Positions 1-5,505 of a DNA stretch of 8,806 nucleotides are shown here, piece by piece. Each line of letters starts with the position of its first letter. The stretch's first letter is position 1. Source of the stretch: an uncultured Eubacteriales bacterium (GTDB lineage: Bacteria > Bacillota > Clostridia > Oscillospirales > Butyricicoccaceae); contig USML01000075.1 of the NCBI GenBank assembly GCA_900555855.1, positions 1 through 8,806 of the forward strand, given 5' to 3'. The position numbers were made by a program, and so were the translations under genes. A model generated the notes under the pieces. It saw only the letters and a list, made by a program, of their open reading frames with translations, was not told the origin of the DNA and made no database searches.

Positions 1-1459
1 GCTTGACATCGGCGAAGATGCCCTTCTCGATGGTGGTGAACAGGCCCAGCTTCTCAATCTCCTTCAGCAGATCGGTGGCCTTGGTCAGCACCTCGTTGGC
101 GCGGTTGCGGATGATGCCGTTCTCTTTGTAGGTCAGCTCGTCGCCCAGATCCTTCATGGTGCGGAAGATGTACTGGGCGTTCTCGATGGACAGAGCACGG
201 TCGGACATGAACGGGGTGTGGATGGCCTCGGTCATCATGCCCAGCAGGTGCAGCTTCTGGTTGGTCAGGATGGTCACCATGTTGAACAGGGCGTCCTGAA
301 TGTGACCGCGGAAGATGTTGCCGGTCATGAACTTGGTGGGAGGCATGTACTTCAGGGGCGCGTTGGGGAAGATCTCGCGGGCCATCTGTGCCTGCGCCAG
401 CTCATACAGGAAGGTGTTCTCCACGGAGGGATCCATCTCGAAGGCGTGGCCCAGACCCATCTGCTCCTCGCGCATACCGGCGGTCTTGGCGAAGGCCTCG
501 TTGATGAACTGGGAGGCCAGCACGGTGTGGGCGGCGGTGATGGCGTCGTCGGTGGTCAGGTAGTTATCCTCACCGGTGTTGATGATAACGCCGGCATAGC
601 CGTTGATGACACGGGAGAAGTACTGGTCGACGATGGTACGCTGCATGTTGATATCGCGGAACAGGATGCCGTACAGAGCGTCGTTCAGCATCACGTCCAG
701 ACGCTCCAGAGCGCCCATGGCGGCGATCTCGGGCATGCACAGGCCGGAGCAATAGTTGCACAGGCGGATGTAGCGGTGCTGCTCCTCGCCCACCTCGTCC
801 AGCGCAGCGCGCATCAGGCGGAAGTTCTCCTGGGTGGCGTAGGTGCCGCCGAAGCCCTCGGTGGTAGCGCCGTAAGGCACATAGTCCAGCAGGGACTGGC
901 CGGTGGTACGGATCACAGCGATGATGTCAGCGCCCTGCTTGGCGCCGGCCTTGGCCTGGATGATATCCTCGTAGATATTGCCGGTGGCAACGATGATATA
1001 CAGATAGGGGCCTTCCTTGTCGCCGAATTCCTTCAGGAACTCGTTGCGGGTGGCCACATTCTGATTGATGCGCTCCAGCGTGGCGTTGACCACGGGCATG
1101 ATGGCGGCGCGGATCTCCTCGGCAGTGTGAACGGGCACACGGCTCAGGTCGATCTCACCGGCATTGACCTTCTCGGCCACGGTCTGGGGATCGCAATGAT
1201 ATTCCGCCATGGCGTTGCCGATATAGAAGGCGGCGCCGCCGGGCAGGATACCTTTTTCCAGCATATGATCGACAACGACGTTGGGCAGCGGCACTTCTAC
1301 ATCGTTCACGCCGTCGATGCCGAGCAGGCGGCAAACGGCCCGCTCGACAGTGACGGTGGTATGAACATCAATGAATTGCTGCACATCGTCGGCGACCTTG
1401 GAAGCGCTGGCGCGAGCTTTCGCCACCAGCTCAAGATTCAAATTCAGTTTGCTTTCCAT
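1..1459 (-). CDS. kamD: Lysine 5,6-aminomutase alpha subunit KamD (3' end cut by window edge)
   Basis: Large subunit of the adenosylcobalamin- and PLP-dependent D-lysine/beta-lysine 5,6-aminomutase. With KamE it converts 3,6-diaminohexanoate (beta-lysine) to 3,5-diaminohexanoate in the cytoplasm. The start at 1459 gives a protein beginning MESKLNLNLELVAKA; 486 codons are visible in one unbroken frame. Family members are about 515 residues, so roughly the last 30 are off the left edge. Recognisable stretches include RTTGQSLLDYVPYGATTEG, RLCNYCSGLCMPEIAAMGA and QMGLGHAFEMDPSVENTFL, typical of the TIM-barrel alpha subunit. The start follows kamA by 21 bases, with an AAAGG-type ribosome site (1466-1470) six bases upstream, so it is co-transcribed with kamA. 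The small cobalamin-binding subunit gene kamE is expected immediately downstream, outside the window. Identity is from recalled family sequence and cluster context. Confidence 0.95.
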   Translation of the reverse strand, partial: MESKLNLNLELVAKARASASKVADDVQQFIDVHTTVTVERAVCRLLGIDGVNDVEVPLPNVVVDHMLEKGILPGGAAFYIGNAMAEYHCDPQTVAEKVNAGEIDLSRVPVHTAEEIRAAIMPVVNATLERINQNVATRNEFLKEFGDKEGPYLYIIVATGNIYEDIIQAKAGAKQGADIIAVIRTTGQSLLDYVPYGATTEGFGGTYATQENFRLMRAALDEVGEEQHRYIRLCNYCSGLCMPEIAAMGALERLDVMLNDALYGILFRDINMQRTIVDQYFSRVINGYAGVIINTGEDNYLTTDDAITAAHTVLASQFINEAFAKTAGMREEQMGLGHAFEMDPSVENTFLYELAQAQMAREIFPNAPLKYMPPTKFMTGNIFRGHIQDALFNMVTILTNQKLHLLGMMTEAIHTPFMSDRALSIENAQYIFRTMKDLGDELTYKENGIIRNRANEVLTKATDLLKEIEKLGLFTTIEKGIFADVK

Positions 1460-1480
1460 ACTTCGCCTTTCTGATGTGAC

Positions 1481-2734
1481 TTATTTGACGTGACGGTCTC
1501 TTCTCAGCAGCTTGGTGGGCTCCAGATAACGCTGCTCGGTGCCCTGCGCGACCCAGGCCACACCGGTCTTTTCAGCCTTGCGCTTGCCGGTGCAGACATC
1601 GCAATGGCAGTTCTGCACATAGTGCTCAGGCTCTGTGTAGGAGGTGATCACACCCTCAAAGTTCCGCAGGATGACCTTGCGCGGCGTCTGAGAGATCACA
1701 TAATTGGGCATGACGGGCGTCTTGCCGCCGCCGCCGGGAGCGTCGACCACGAAGGTGGGCACGCAGTAGCCGGAGGTATGGCCGCGGAGCGCTTCCATGA
1801 TCTCGATGCCCTTGGAGACGGGCGTCCGGAAATGGCTCAGGCCCAGAGAGGGATCGCAGGCATAGATGTAGTAGGGACGGACACGGATGCGCACCAGCTC
1901 GTTGACCAGCTTGAGCATCACATGGACGCAGTCGTTGACGCCGGCCAGCAGAACGCTCTGGTTGCCCAGGGGGATACCGGCGTCAGCCAGCATGGCCGTA
2001 GCCTTGGCGGCTTCCTCGGTGATCTCGTTGGGGGTGTTGAAGTGGGTGTTCAGCCAGACGGGATGATACTTCTTCAGCATATTGCACAGCTCGGGGGTGA
2101 TGCGCTGGGGCATAACGACGGGCGTGCGGGAGCCCATACGGATGATCTCCACATGGGGGATGGCGCGGAGCTTCTTGATGATGTATTCCAGCATCTCGTC
2201 GGAGACCATCAGACAGTCGCCGCCAGACAGCAGCACATCGCGGACCTCGGGATGGGCAGCCACATATTCGATGCACTTGTCGATCTGCGCCGTGGGGACT
2301 TCGCAGTCGTGCTGGCCGGCGAAGCGGCGGCGGGTGCAGTGACGGCAATACATGGAGCACTGGTCAGTGATCAGCAGCAGGACGCGGTCGGGATAACGAT
2401 GGGTCAGGCCCGGGCAGGGAGAGTCGGTATCCTCGTGCAGGGGGTCGGCATCCTCGTAGTCCGCAAACTCCAGCTCGTGGCCGGTGGGGATCGCCTGCTT
2501 GCGGATGGGATCATAGGGATCGTTTAGATCGATCAGGGACAGATAGTAGGGGGTGATGGCCATACGCAGCTTGCCCAGCGTCGTCGCAACGCCCTCTTCC
2601 TCTTCAGCGGTCAGGTTGACATACTTTTTCAGCTCTTCCAGCGTCTCGATGCGATTTTCGACTTGCCAATGCCAGTCATTCCACTGTTCCGCAGGAATGT
2701 CCAGAAACAGACCGTTTTCTCTGCTCTTTCTCAT
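1481..2734 (-). CDS. kamA: L-lysine 2,3-aminomutase KamA
   Basis: First step of lysine fermentation: a cytoplasmic radical-SAM, PLP-dependent enzyme that moves the alpha-amino group of L-lysine to C3, giving L-beta-lysine. At 417 residues it matches the 416-residue clostridial enzyme with an offset of one. The radical-SAM cluster motif CSMYCRHC supplies Cys126, Cys130 and Cys133. The PLP lysine is Lys338 in PGGGGKTP. Asp294 (ACDPSLG) and Asp331 (VVDAPGG) correspond to the aspartates that hold the substrate epsilon-amino group in the Clostridium subterminale structure. Cys269 with Cys376, Cys378 and Cys381 match its zinc site. All cofactor ligands are present, so the enzyme should be active. 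Start chosen because AAGGAG (2745-2750) lies 10 bases upstream and the N terminus aligns. The gap to kdd is 97 bases and holds a hairpin. EpmB-type relatives are shorter and lack the C-terminal zinc region, which argues against that alternative. Confidence 0.98.
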   Translation of the reverse strand: MRKSRENGLFLDIPAEQWNDWHWQVENRIETLEELKKYVNLTAEEEEGVATTLGKLRMAITPYYLSLIDLNDPYDPIRKQAIPTGHELEFADYEDADPLHEDTDSPCPGLTHRYPDRVLLLITDQCSMYCRHCTRRRFAGQHDCEVPTAQIDKCIEYVAAHPEVRDVLLSGGDCLMVSDEMLEYIIKKLRAIPHVEIIRMGSRTPVVMPQRITPELCNMLKKYHPVWLNTHFNTPNEITEEAAKATAMLADAGIPLGNQSVLLAGVNDCVHVMLKLVNELVRIRVRPYYIYACDPSLGLSHFRTPVSKGIEIMEALRGHTSGYCVPTFVVDAPGGGGKTPVMPNYVISQTPRKVILRNFEGVITSYTEPEHYVQNCHCDVCTGKRKAEKTGVAWVAQGTEQRYLEPTKLLRRDRHVK

Positions 2735-2782
2735 AGCAATCTTGCTCCTTTATTTGTTAAAAAATTGACATTTCTTAGGCTG

Positions 2783-2812
2783 AAACCTGCAGGAGTACGC
2801 TCCTGCAGGTTT
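2783..2812 (-). repeat. Perfect 13-bp inverted repeat between kdd and kamA
   Basis: Arms 2783-2795 and 2800-2812 are exact reverse complements (AAACCTGCAGGAG on the plus strand) around a four-base loop. The element starts 20 bases after the kdd stop codon and ends 48 bases before the kamA start. In the direction of transcription the stem is followed by CAGCC rather than a U-run, so it does not look like an ordinary intrinsic terminator; a T6 run follows only about 20 bases later. It could be an mRNA stabilising or processing structure that sets different levels for kal-kce-kdd and kamA-kamD, or a weak partial terminator. The structure is seen directly; its role is inferred. Confidence 0.75.
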
Positions 2813-2831
2813 GAAGCTCTATTTGGTTCGA

Positions 2832-3881
2832 TTAGACGTACTTCTCGTCGAACAGCTTGCGCAGCTTGGGAGACTTGCGCAGGACATCCAGCGTGATCTG
2901 AGCATGGTTCTTGGTGTAGCCATTGCCGATGATCATGGTGACATCCTTGCCGATACCCTCAGCGCCCAGAGCAGCCTTGGTGAAGCTGGTGGCCATGGAG
3001 AAGAAGTAGACCAGACCGTCGTCATGGACGGGCAGGATGGCGGACATCTCACAGGACTCGATGTTGACGCAGCAGATGGACAGATCGTATTCCTTGCCGT
3101 CGTTGACCTTCAGGGCCTCGTCCATGACCTGAACGGGCTTGGTGCAGTCAGCAACGATGACATCGGTATAGACGCCCAGCTCCAGCAGATCGGGAACCTG
3201 CTTGGGATTGCGGACAACGCCCACGACCTTGCCCTTGGGGCCGACCTTCTGCATGGCCTCATAGCCGCACAGAACGCCAGACTTGCCGTTGGCGCCCAGG
3301 ATCAGGACGCTGTCGCCTTCCTTGGGGAGCTTGCGGGCCTGCGCAGGAGCGCCGGCCACATCCAGAGCGGCCAGAGCCAGAGCCTCGGACATATCATCGG
3401 GCATCTTGGCATACAGGGCAGACTCAAACAGAACAGCCTTACCAACGATATCAACGCGGTCGATATCCTTGTGGATGGCCAGGATCTTCTCGATCTTGAG
3501 GGGAGTCATGGACAGGGAGACCAGGGAGACGATCTTGTCGCCGACCTTCAGGTCGAAGCCGGGCTTGGCCAGCAGGTCCTCGCCGATGCGGGCGACGACA
3601 CCCTTGAACATACCGCCGGAACCGGTGACGGGGTTCTGCTGCTTGCCGCGCTCCGCGACGATACCCATGATCATTTCGCCGATCTTCTTCTCATCGCCGC
3701 CACAGGCTTCTTCGATCTGCGTGAAGGAAGCGGAGTCGATGTTCAGAGAAGTAACATCACAGATGATCTCGTTGGAATACTCTTTGGTCATGTCGTTGTC
3801 GACCTTCCAGGCGGCCTGGGTCAGAACGCCCTGGGGCTCGATCACGCGGTGTGCGCCGTACTTATTGCCTTTCATGGACAT
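2832..3881 (-). CDS. kdd: L-erythro-3,5-diaminohexanoate dehydrogenase Kdd
   Basis: Oxidative deamination of 3,5-diaminohexanoate to (S)-5-amino-3-oxohexanoate with a nicotinamide cofactor, step 3 of lysine fermentation. The protein has 349 residues, the usual size for the family. The N-terminal half contains the family stretches GNKYGAHRVIEPQGVL and NPVTGSGGMFKGVVARIG. A Rossmann dinucleotide-binding segment starts at about residue 191 with SVLILGANGKSGVLCG, and the glycine-rich loop GANGKSG is at 196-202. The fold resembles medium-chain dehydrogenases, but no zinc-alcohol-dehydrogenase signature is evident. ATG codons occur at residues 1 and 3; the first has AGGAGG exactly eight bases upstream and is preferred. 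It sits between kce (32 bases upstream) and kamA, as expected for the pathway. Cofactor choice (NAD versus NADP) cannot be decided by eye. Confidence 0.95.
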   Translation of the reverse strand: MSMKGNKYGAHRVIEPQGVLTQAAWKVDNDMTKEYSNEIICDVTSLNIDSASFTQIEEACGGDEKKIGEMIMGIVAERGKQQNPVTGSGGMFKGVVARIGEDLLAKPGFDLKVGDKIVSLVSLSMTPLKIEKILAIHKDIDRVDIVGKAVLFESALYAKMPDDMSEALALAALDVAGAPAQARKLPKEGDSVLILGANGKSGVLCGYEAMQKVGPKGKVVGVVRNPKQVPDLLELGVYTDVIVADCTKPVQVMDEALKVNDGKEYDLSICCVNIESCEMSAILPVHDDGLVYFFSMATSFTKAALGAEGIGKDVTMIIGNGYTKNHAQITLDVLRKSPKLRKLFDEKYV

Positions 3882-3889
3882 ATTGGTTT

Positions 3890-3895
3890 CCTCCT
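3890..3895 (-). promoter_or_regulatory. Ribosome binding site of kdd
   Basis: Perfect AGGAGG, eight bases before the ATG at 3881. It decides between the two nearby ATG codons (3881 and 3875) in favour of the upstream one. Confidence 0.85.
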
Positions 3896-3913
3896 AAAAA
3901 ATTGTTTAATGAC

Positions 3914-4735
3914 TTACTTCTTCAGGCCCAGGATCTCGCGGGCCTCAGCGGGGGTAGCGATCTCGCGGCCCAGCAGCTTGGCGAAGGCCACGACCTTCTC
4001 CACCAGCTCGCCGTTGGACTTGGCCTTGACGCCGCGCTCCATGTAGATGTTGTCTTCGAAGCCGACGCGGACATGGCCGCCCATGATGATGCCGGTGGCG
4101 ACCATGGGCCAGGCGCCGCGGCCGACGCCAGTAACGGTCCAGGTAGAGCCGGCGGGGATCTTGTTGACCAAGAAGGCCAAATTCTCAGGCGTGGCGGGCG
4201 TGCAGCCGTTGACGCCCAGGACGAAGTTGAACTGCATGGGAGCGCCGGGGACCAAGCCCTTCTTGGCCATGTTCAGGACGGTATCCAGATGGCCGATCTC
4301 GAAGCACTCGTACTCGGGCTTGATATGGTTCTCGATCATGCGCTTGCCGAAGGCACGCATGGTGGGCATATCGTTGACGAAGATATCGTCGCCGAAGTTG
4401 CAGGTGCCGCAGTCCAGCGTCGCCATTTCAGGCATCAGCTCGGTGGGCTGCAGACGCTCTTCGGGGGTCATGCCGGTGGCGCCGCCGGTAGAGGGGATCA
4501 GGATCGCGCCGGGACAGGCTTCCTGAATGGCGGGCAGGATTTCGGCGAAGCGGGCCTTGGACTGGGTGGGCGTGCCGTCGTCCTCGCGGACATGGACATG
4601 GATGACAGCGGCGCCGGCGTCGTAAGCGGCCTTGGCCTCGCGGATCATTTCTTCCTTGGTGTAGGGAACGGCGGGGTTATGCTCTTTGGTAACTTCCGCG
4701 CCGCAGATGGCAGCGGTGATGATCAGTTTTTCCAT
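3914..4735 (-). CDS. kce: 3-keto-5-aminohexanoate cleavage enzyme Kce
   Basis: Zinc-dependent enzyme of the BKACE (DUF849) family. It condenses 5-amino-3-oxohexanoate with acetyl-CoA and splits the product into acetoacetate and 3-aminobutyryl-CoA, so carbon leaves the pathway as two four-carbon units without a CoA ligase. It has 273 residues and a TIM-barrel pattern. Residues known from the characterised Cloacimonas enzyme are at the same or nearly the same positions: Glu14 in CGAEVTKEHNP, zinc ligands His46 and His48 in VIHVHVRED, Ser82 in PSTGG and Thr106. The later zinc ligand and neighbours appear as Arg223, Glu227 and Asp228 in HVRVGFEDNIY, three residues earlier than in that enzyme. Most BKACE members act on other beta-keto acids; this set and the neighbours favour the lysine-pathway substrate. 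GAGGTG (4741-4746) lies five bases before the ATG. The kal gene ends 19 bases upstream. Confidence 0.97.
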   Translation of the reverse strand: MEKLIITAAICGAEVTKEHNPAVPYTKEEMIREAKAAYDAGAAVIHVHVREDDGTPTQSKARFAEILPAIQEACPGAILIPSTGGATGMTPEERLQPTELMPEMATLDCGTCNFGDDIFVNDMPTMRAFGKRMIENHIKPEYECFEIGHLDTVLNMAKKGLVPGAPMQFNFVLGVNGCTPATPENLAFLVNKIPAGSTWTVTGVGRGAWPMVATGIIMGGHVRVGFEDNIYMERGVKAKSNGELVEKVVAFAKLLGREIATPAEAREILGLKK

Positions 4736-4754
4736 AATCTCACCTCAAAGGGGC

Positions 4755-5150
4755 TTATTCCTTGACCTGCTTGCCGCGCTGACGGTCCTTGACGACCACG
4801 CAGGTGCCGGACGCACGGCAGACCACCACGGGCTCAGCCAGAACATCGCAGGCAGAATCGTTGATGTCGGGACGGGGCGTGATGACTTTCTTGGCGACGA
4901 AGGTCATCTTGCGGGAGGTGTTGCCGACATTGGTGATCTCGCCGGTAGCCTCGATATAATCGCCGGCATGAACGGGAGCCATGAACTCGACTTCGTCATA
5001 AGCCTTGAACAGGCCCTCGTCGCCGTCGTTCATGATCAGCAGCTCGGTAGCCACATCGCCGAACAGGTGCAGCATATGCGCGCCGTCCACCAGCTGTCCG
5101 CCGTAATGTGCATCCTCGGCGCCCATTCTCAGTCTGATCATAGATTTCAT
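4755..5150 (-). CDS. kal: 3-aminobutyryl-CoA ammonia lyase Kal
   Basis: Removes ammonia from L-3-aminobutyryl-CoA to give crotonyl-CoA, which feeds butyrate formation by butyryl-CoA dehydrogenase and CoA-transferase genes not in this window. The 131-residue protein is a single hotdog-fold domain. [18 protein letters not shown] (about 15-32) is the central helix region, followed by the strands [14 protein letters not shown] (54-67) and [13 protein letters not shown]. It resembles acyl-CoA thioesterases in fold and could be mistaken for one; the HYGG-LVDGA segment and its place beside kce mark it as the lyase. It is the first gene after the promoter-riboswitch region. ATG at residues 1 and 4 are both possible; the first is preferred because AGGAGG lies eight bases upstream. 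Confidence 0.94.
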   Translation of the reverse strand: MKSMIRLRMGAEDAHYGGQLVDGAHMLHLFGDVATELLIMNDGDEGLFKAYDEVEFMAPVHAGDYIEATGEITNVGNTSRKMTFVAKKVITPRPDINDSACDVLAEPVVVCRASGTCVVVKDRQRGKQVKE

Positions 5151-5158
5151 GATAGTTT

Positions 5159-5164
5159 CCTCCT
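5159..5164 (-). promoter_or_regulatory. Ribosome binding site of kal
   Basis: Perfect AGGAGG, eight bases before the ATG at 5150. It selects that start over the internal ATG at 5141. It lies about 30 bases beyond the U-tract of the leader terminator and is not part of the hairpin, so control is more likely at transcription than at translation initiation. Confidence 0.88.
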
Positions 5165-5193
5165 AAGTTTTATTTGAATTTGTGATTACACGC

Positions 5194-5245
5194 AAAGGAA
5201 AAAGCGCTATGGAACAGCGGGACAGGCTTCCTTCCAATAGCGCTT
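5194..5245 (-). terminator. Intrinsic terminator of the kal leader (riboswitch expression platform)
   Basis: On the minus strand the arm at 5245-5232 (AAGCGCTATTGGAA) pairs with 5214-5202 (TTCCATAGCGCTT): 13 base pairs with one bulged T, around a 17-base loop. The 3' arm runs straight into TTTTT, then CC and TTT (5203-5194). This is a classical Rho-independent terminator placed in the leader about 45 bases before the kal start, not right after kamC, so it reads as an attenuator. Its 5' arm contains the whole 3' strand of riboswitch helix P1 (5240-5235), and its first A (5245) also closes helix P5. Terminator and folded aptamer therefore exclude each other. Confidence 0.9.
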
Positions 5246-5401
5246 CATGTCAACATGACAGTCACACCGCCCTGAGCGTTGTGCCCAAGCCGGCCCGGCA
5301 GGCTCCGGACAGGCTTTCGGCAAAAAACCCATTCCCCTGCCGCCTCCGAAAGGCCTTTTCGTTGTCATCGGCAGGATACCTCGTTTTTTGCGCCTCTATT
5401 G
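5235..5401 (-). promoter_or_regulatory. Lysine riboswitch (L box) aptamer
   Basis: The minus-strand leader folds as a five-helix lysine aptamer. P1 is CAATAG (5401-5396) with CTATTG (5240-5235). The conserved AGAGGC follows, as in the E. coli lysC and Thermotoga elements. P2 base is GCAAAAAAC (5391-5383) with GTTTTTTGC (5328-5320), followed by CGAA (5319-5316). Inside P2, CCTGCC (5375-5370) pairs with GGCAGG (5341-5336), and an apical CGAAA/TTTCG stem holds loop AGGCC (5356-5352). P3 is 5315-5305 with 5298-5288, loop AGCCTG. P4 is 5283-5276 with 5270-5263. The invariant ACTGTCA (5262-5256) follows, then the short P5 hairpin (5258-5254 with 5249-5245). AGGC of L2 can pair with GCCT of L3, the family's kissing contact. 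Assignment is by motif and fold; no covariance search was run. Confidence 0.93.
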
Positions 5402-5421
5402 CAAATATATTCTTTTTTCGC

Positions 5422-5440
5422 GGAAGAAAAGCCCTCTTCC
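5422..5440 (-). other. Short hairpin at the 5' end of the kal leader RNA
   Basis: GGAAGA (5440-5435) and TCTTCC (5427-5422) pair around a seven-base loop, starting only a few bases after the predicted transcription start (about 5444). No U-run follows in the direction of transcription, so it is not a terminator. It may protect the 5' end or keep the start of the leader from misfolding with the aptamer. The role is speculative. Confidence 0.45.
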
Positions 5441-5449
5441 CTGCTTATG

Positions 5450-5478
5450 ATTATAAGTTATTGCCGATTTTCTGTCAA
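5450..5478 (-). promoter_or_regulatory. Consensus vegetative (sigma-A/sigma-70) promoter for the kal-kce-kdd-kamA-kamD operon
   Basis: On the minus strand a perfect TTGACA (5478-5473) is separated by exactly 17 bases from a perfect TATAAT (5455-5450). Transcription should start near 5443-5445, about 40 bases before the riboswitch P1 strand. The promoter lies entirely in the gap after kamC; the -35 begins 23 bases past the kamC stop. A full consensus promoter suggests strong, unregulated initiation, with control left to the leader RNA. Confidence 0.92.
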
Positions 5479-5505
5479 TAGATTTTTCCATGGATTTTCT
5501 GTTAA
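5466..5505 (-). repeat. Direct repeat overlapping the promoter -35 box
   Basis: Two copies of TTRACAGAAAATC on the minus strand, at 5505-5493 (TTAACA...) and 5478-5466 (TTGACA...), match at 12 of 13 positions and lie 27 bases apart. The first overlaps the kamC stop codon; the second contains the -35 hexamer and the start of the spacer. They could be a tandem operator for a transcription factor or a small local duplication. No function is established. Confidence 0.5.

Noticed and set aside
218..1474. 418-codon plus-strand frame opposite kamD, and similar long frames opposite kamA (1490-2527), kdd (2811-4046) and kce (3851-4765)
   Set aside because: All lie antisense to genes with identifiable catalytic residues, show the same low-complexity Gly/His/Ala composition, and lack convincing ribosome sites.
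2765..2770. Plus-strand TTGACA between kamA and kdd as a promoter
   Set aside because: No -10-like hexamer occurs at 16-18 bases downstream, and no plus-strand gene would be served.
2783..2812. Intrinsic terminator ending the kdd transcript
   Set aside because: The stem is excellent, but the bases after it on the minus strand are CAGCC rather than a run of U, so termination is unlikely. Recorded as a hairpin instead.
5194..5245. The hairpin as a simple end-of-operon terminator for kamC
   Set aside because: It lies about 250 bases past the kamC stop, downstream of a consensus promoter and a riboswitch whose P1 strand it shares. It is better explained as an attenuator, though it would also stop readthrough from kamC.
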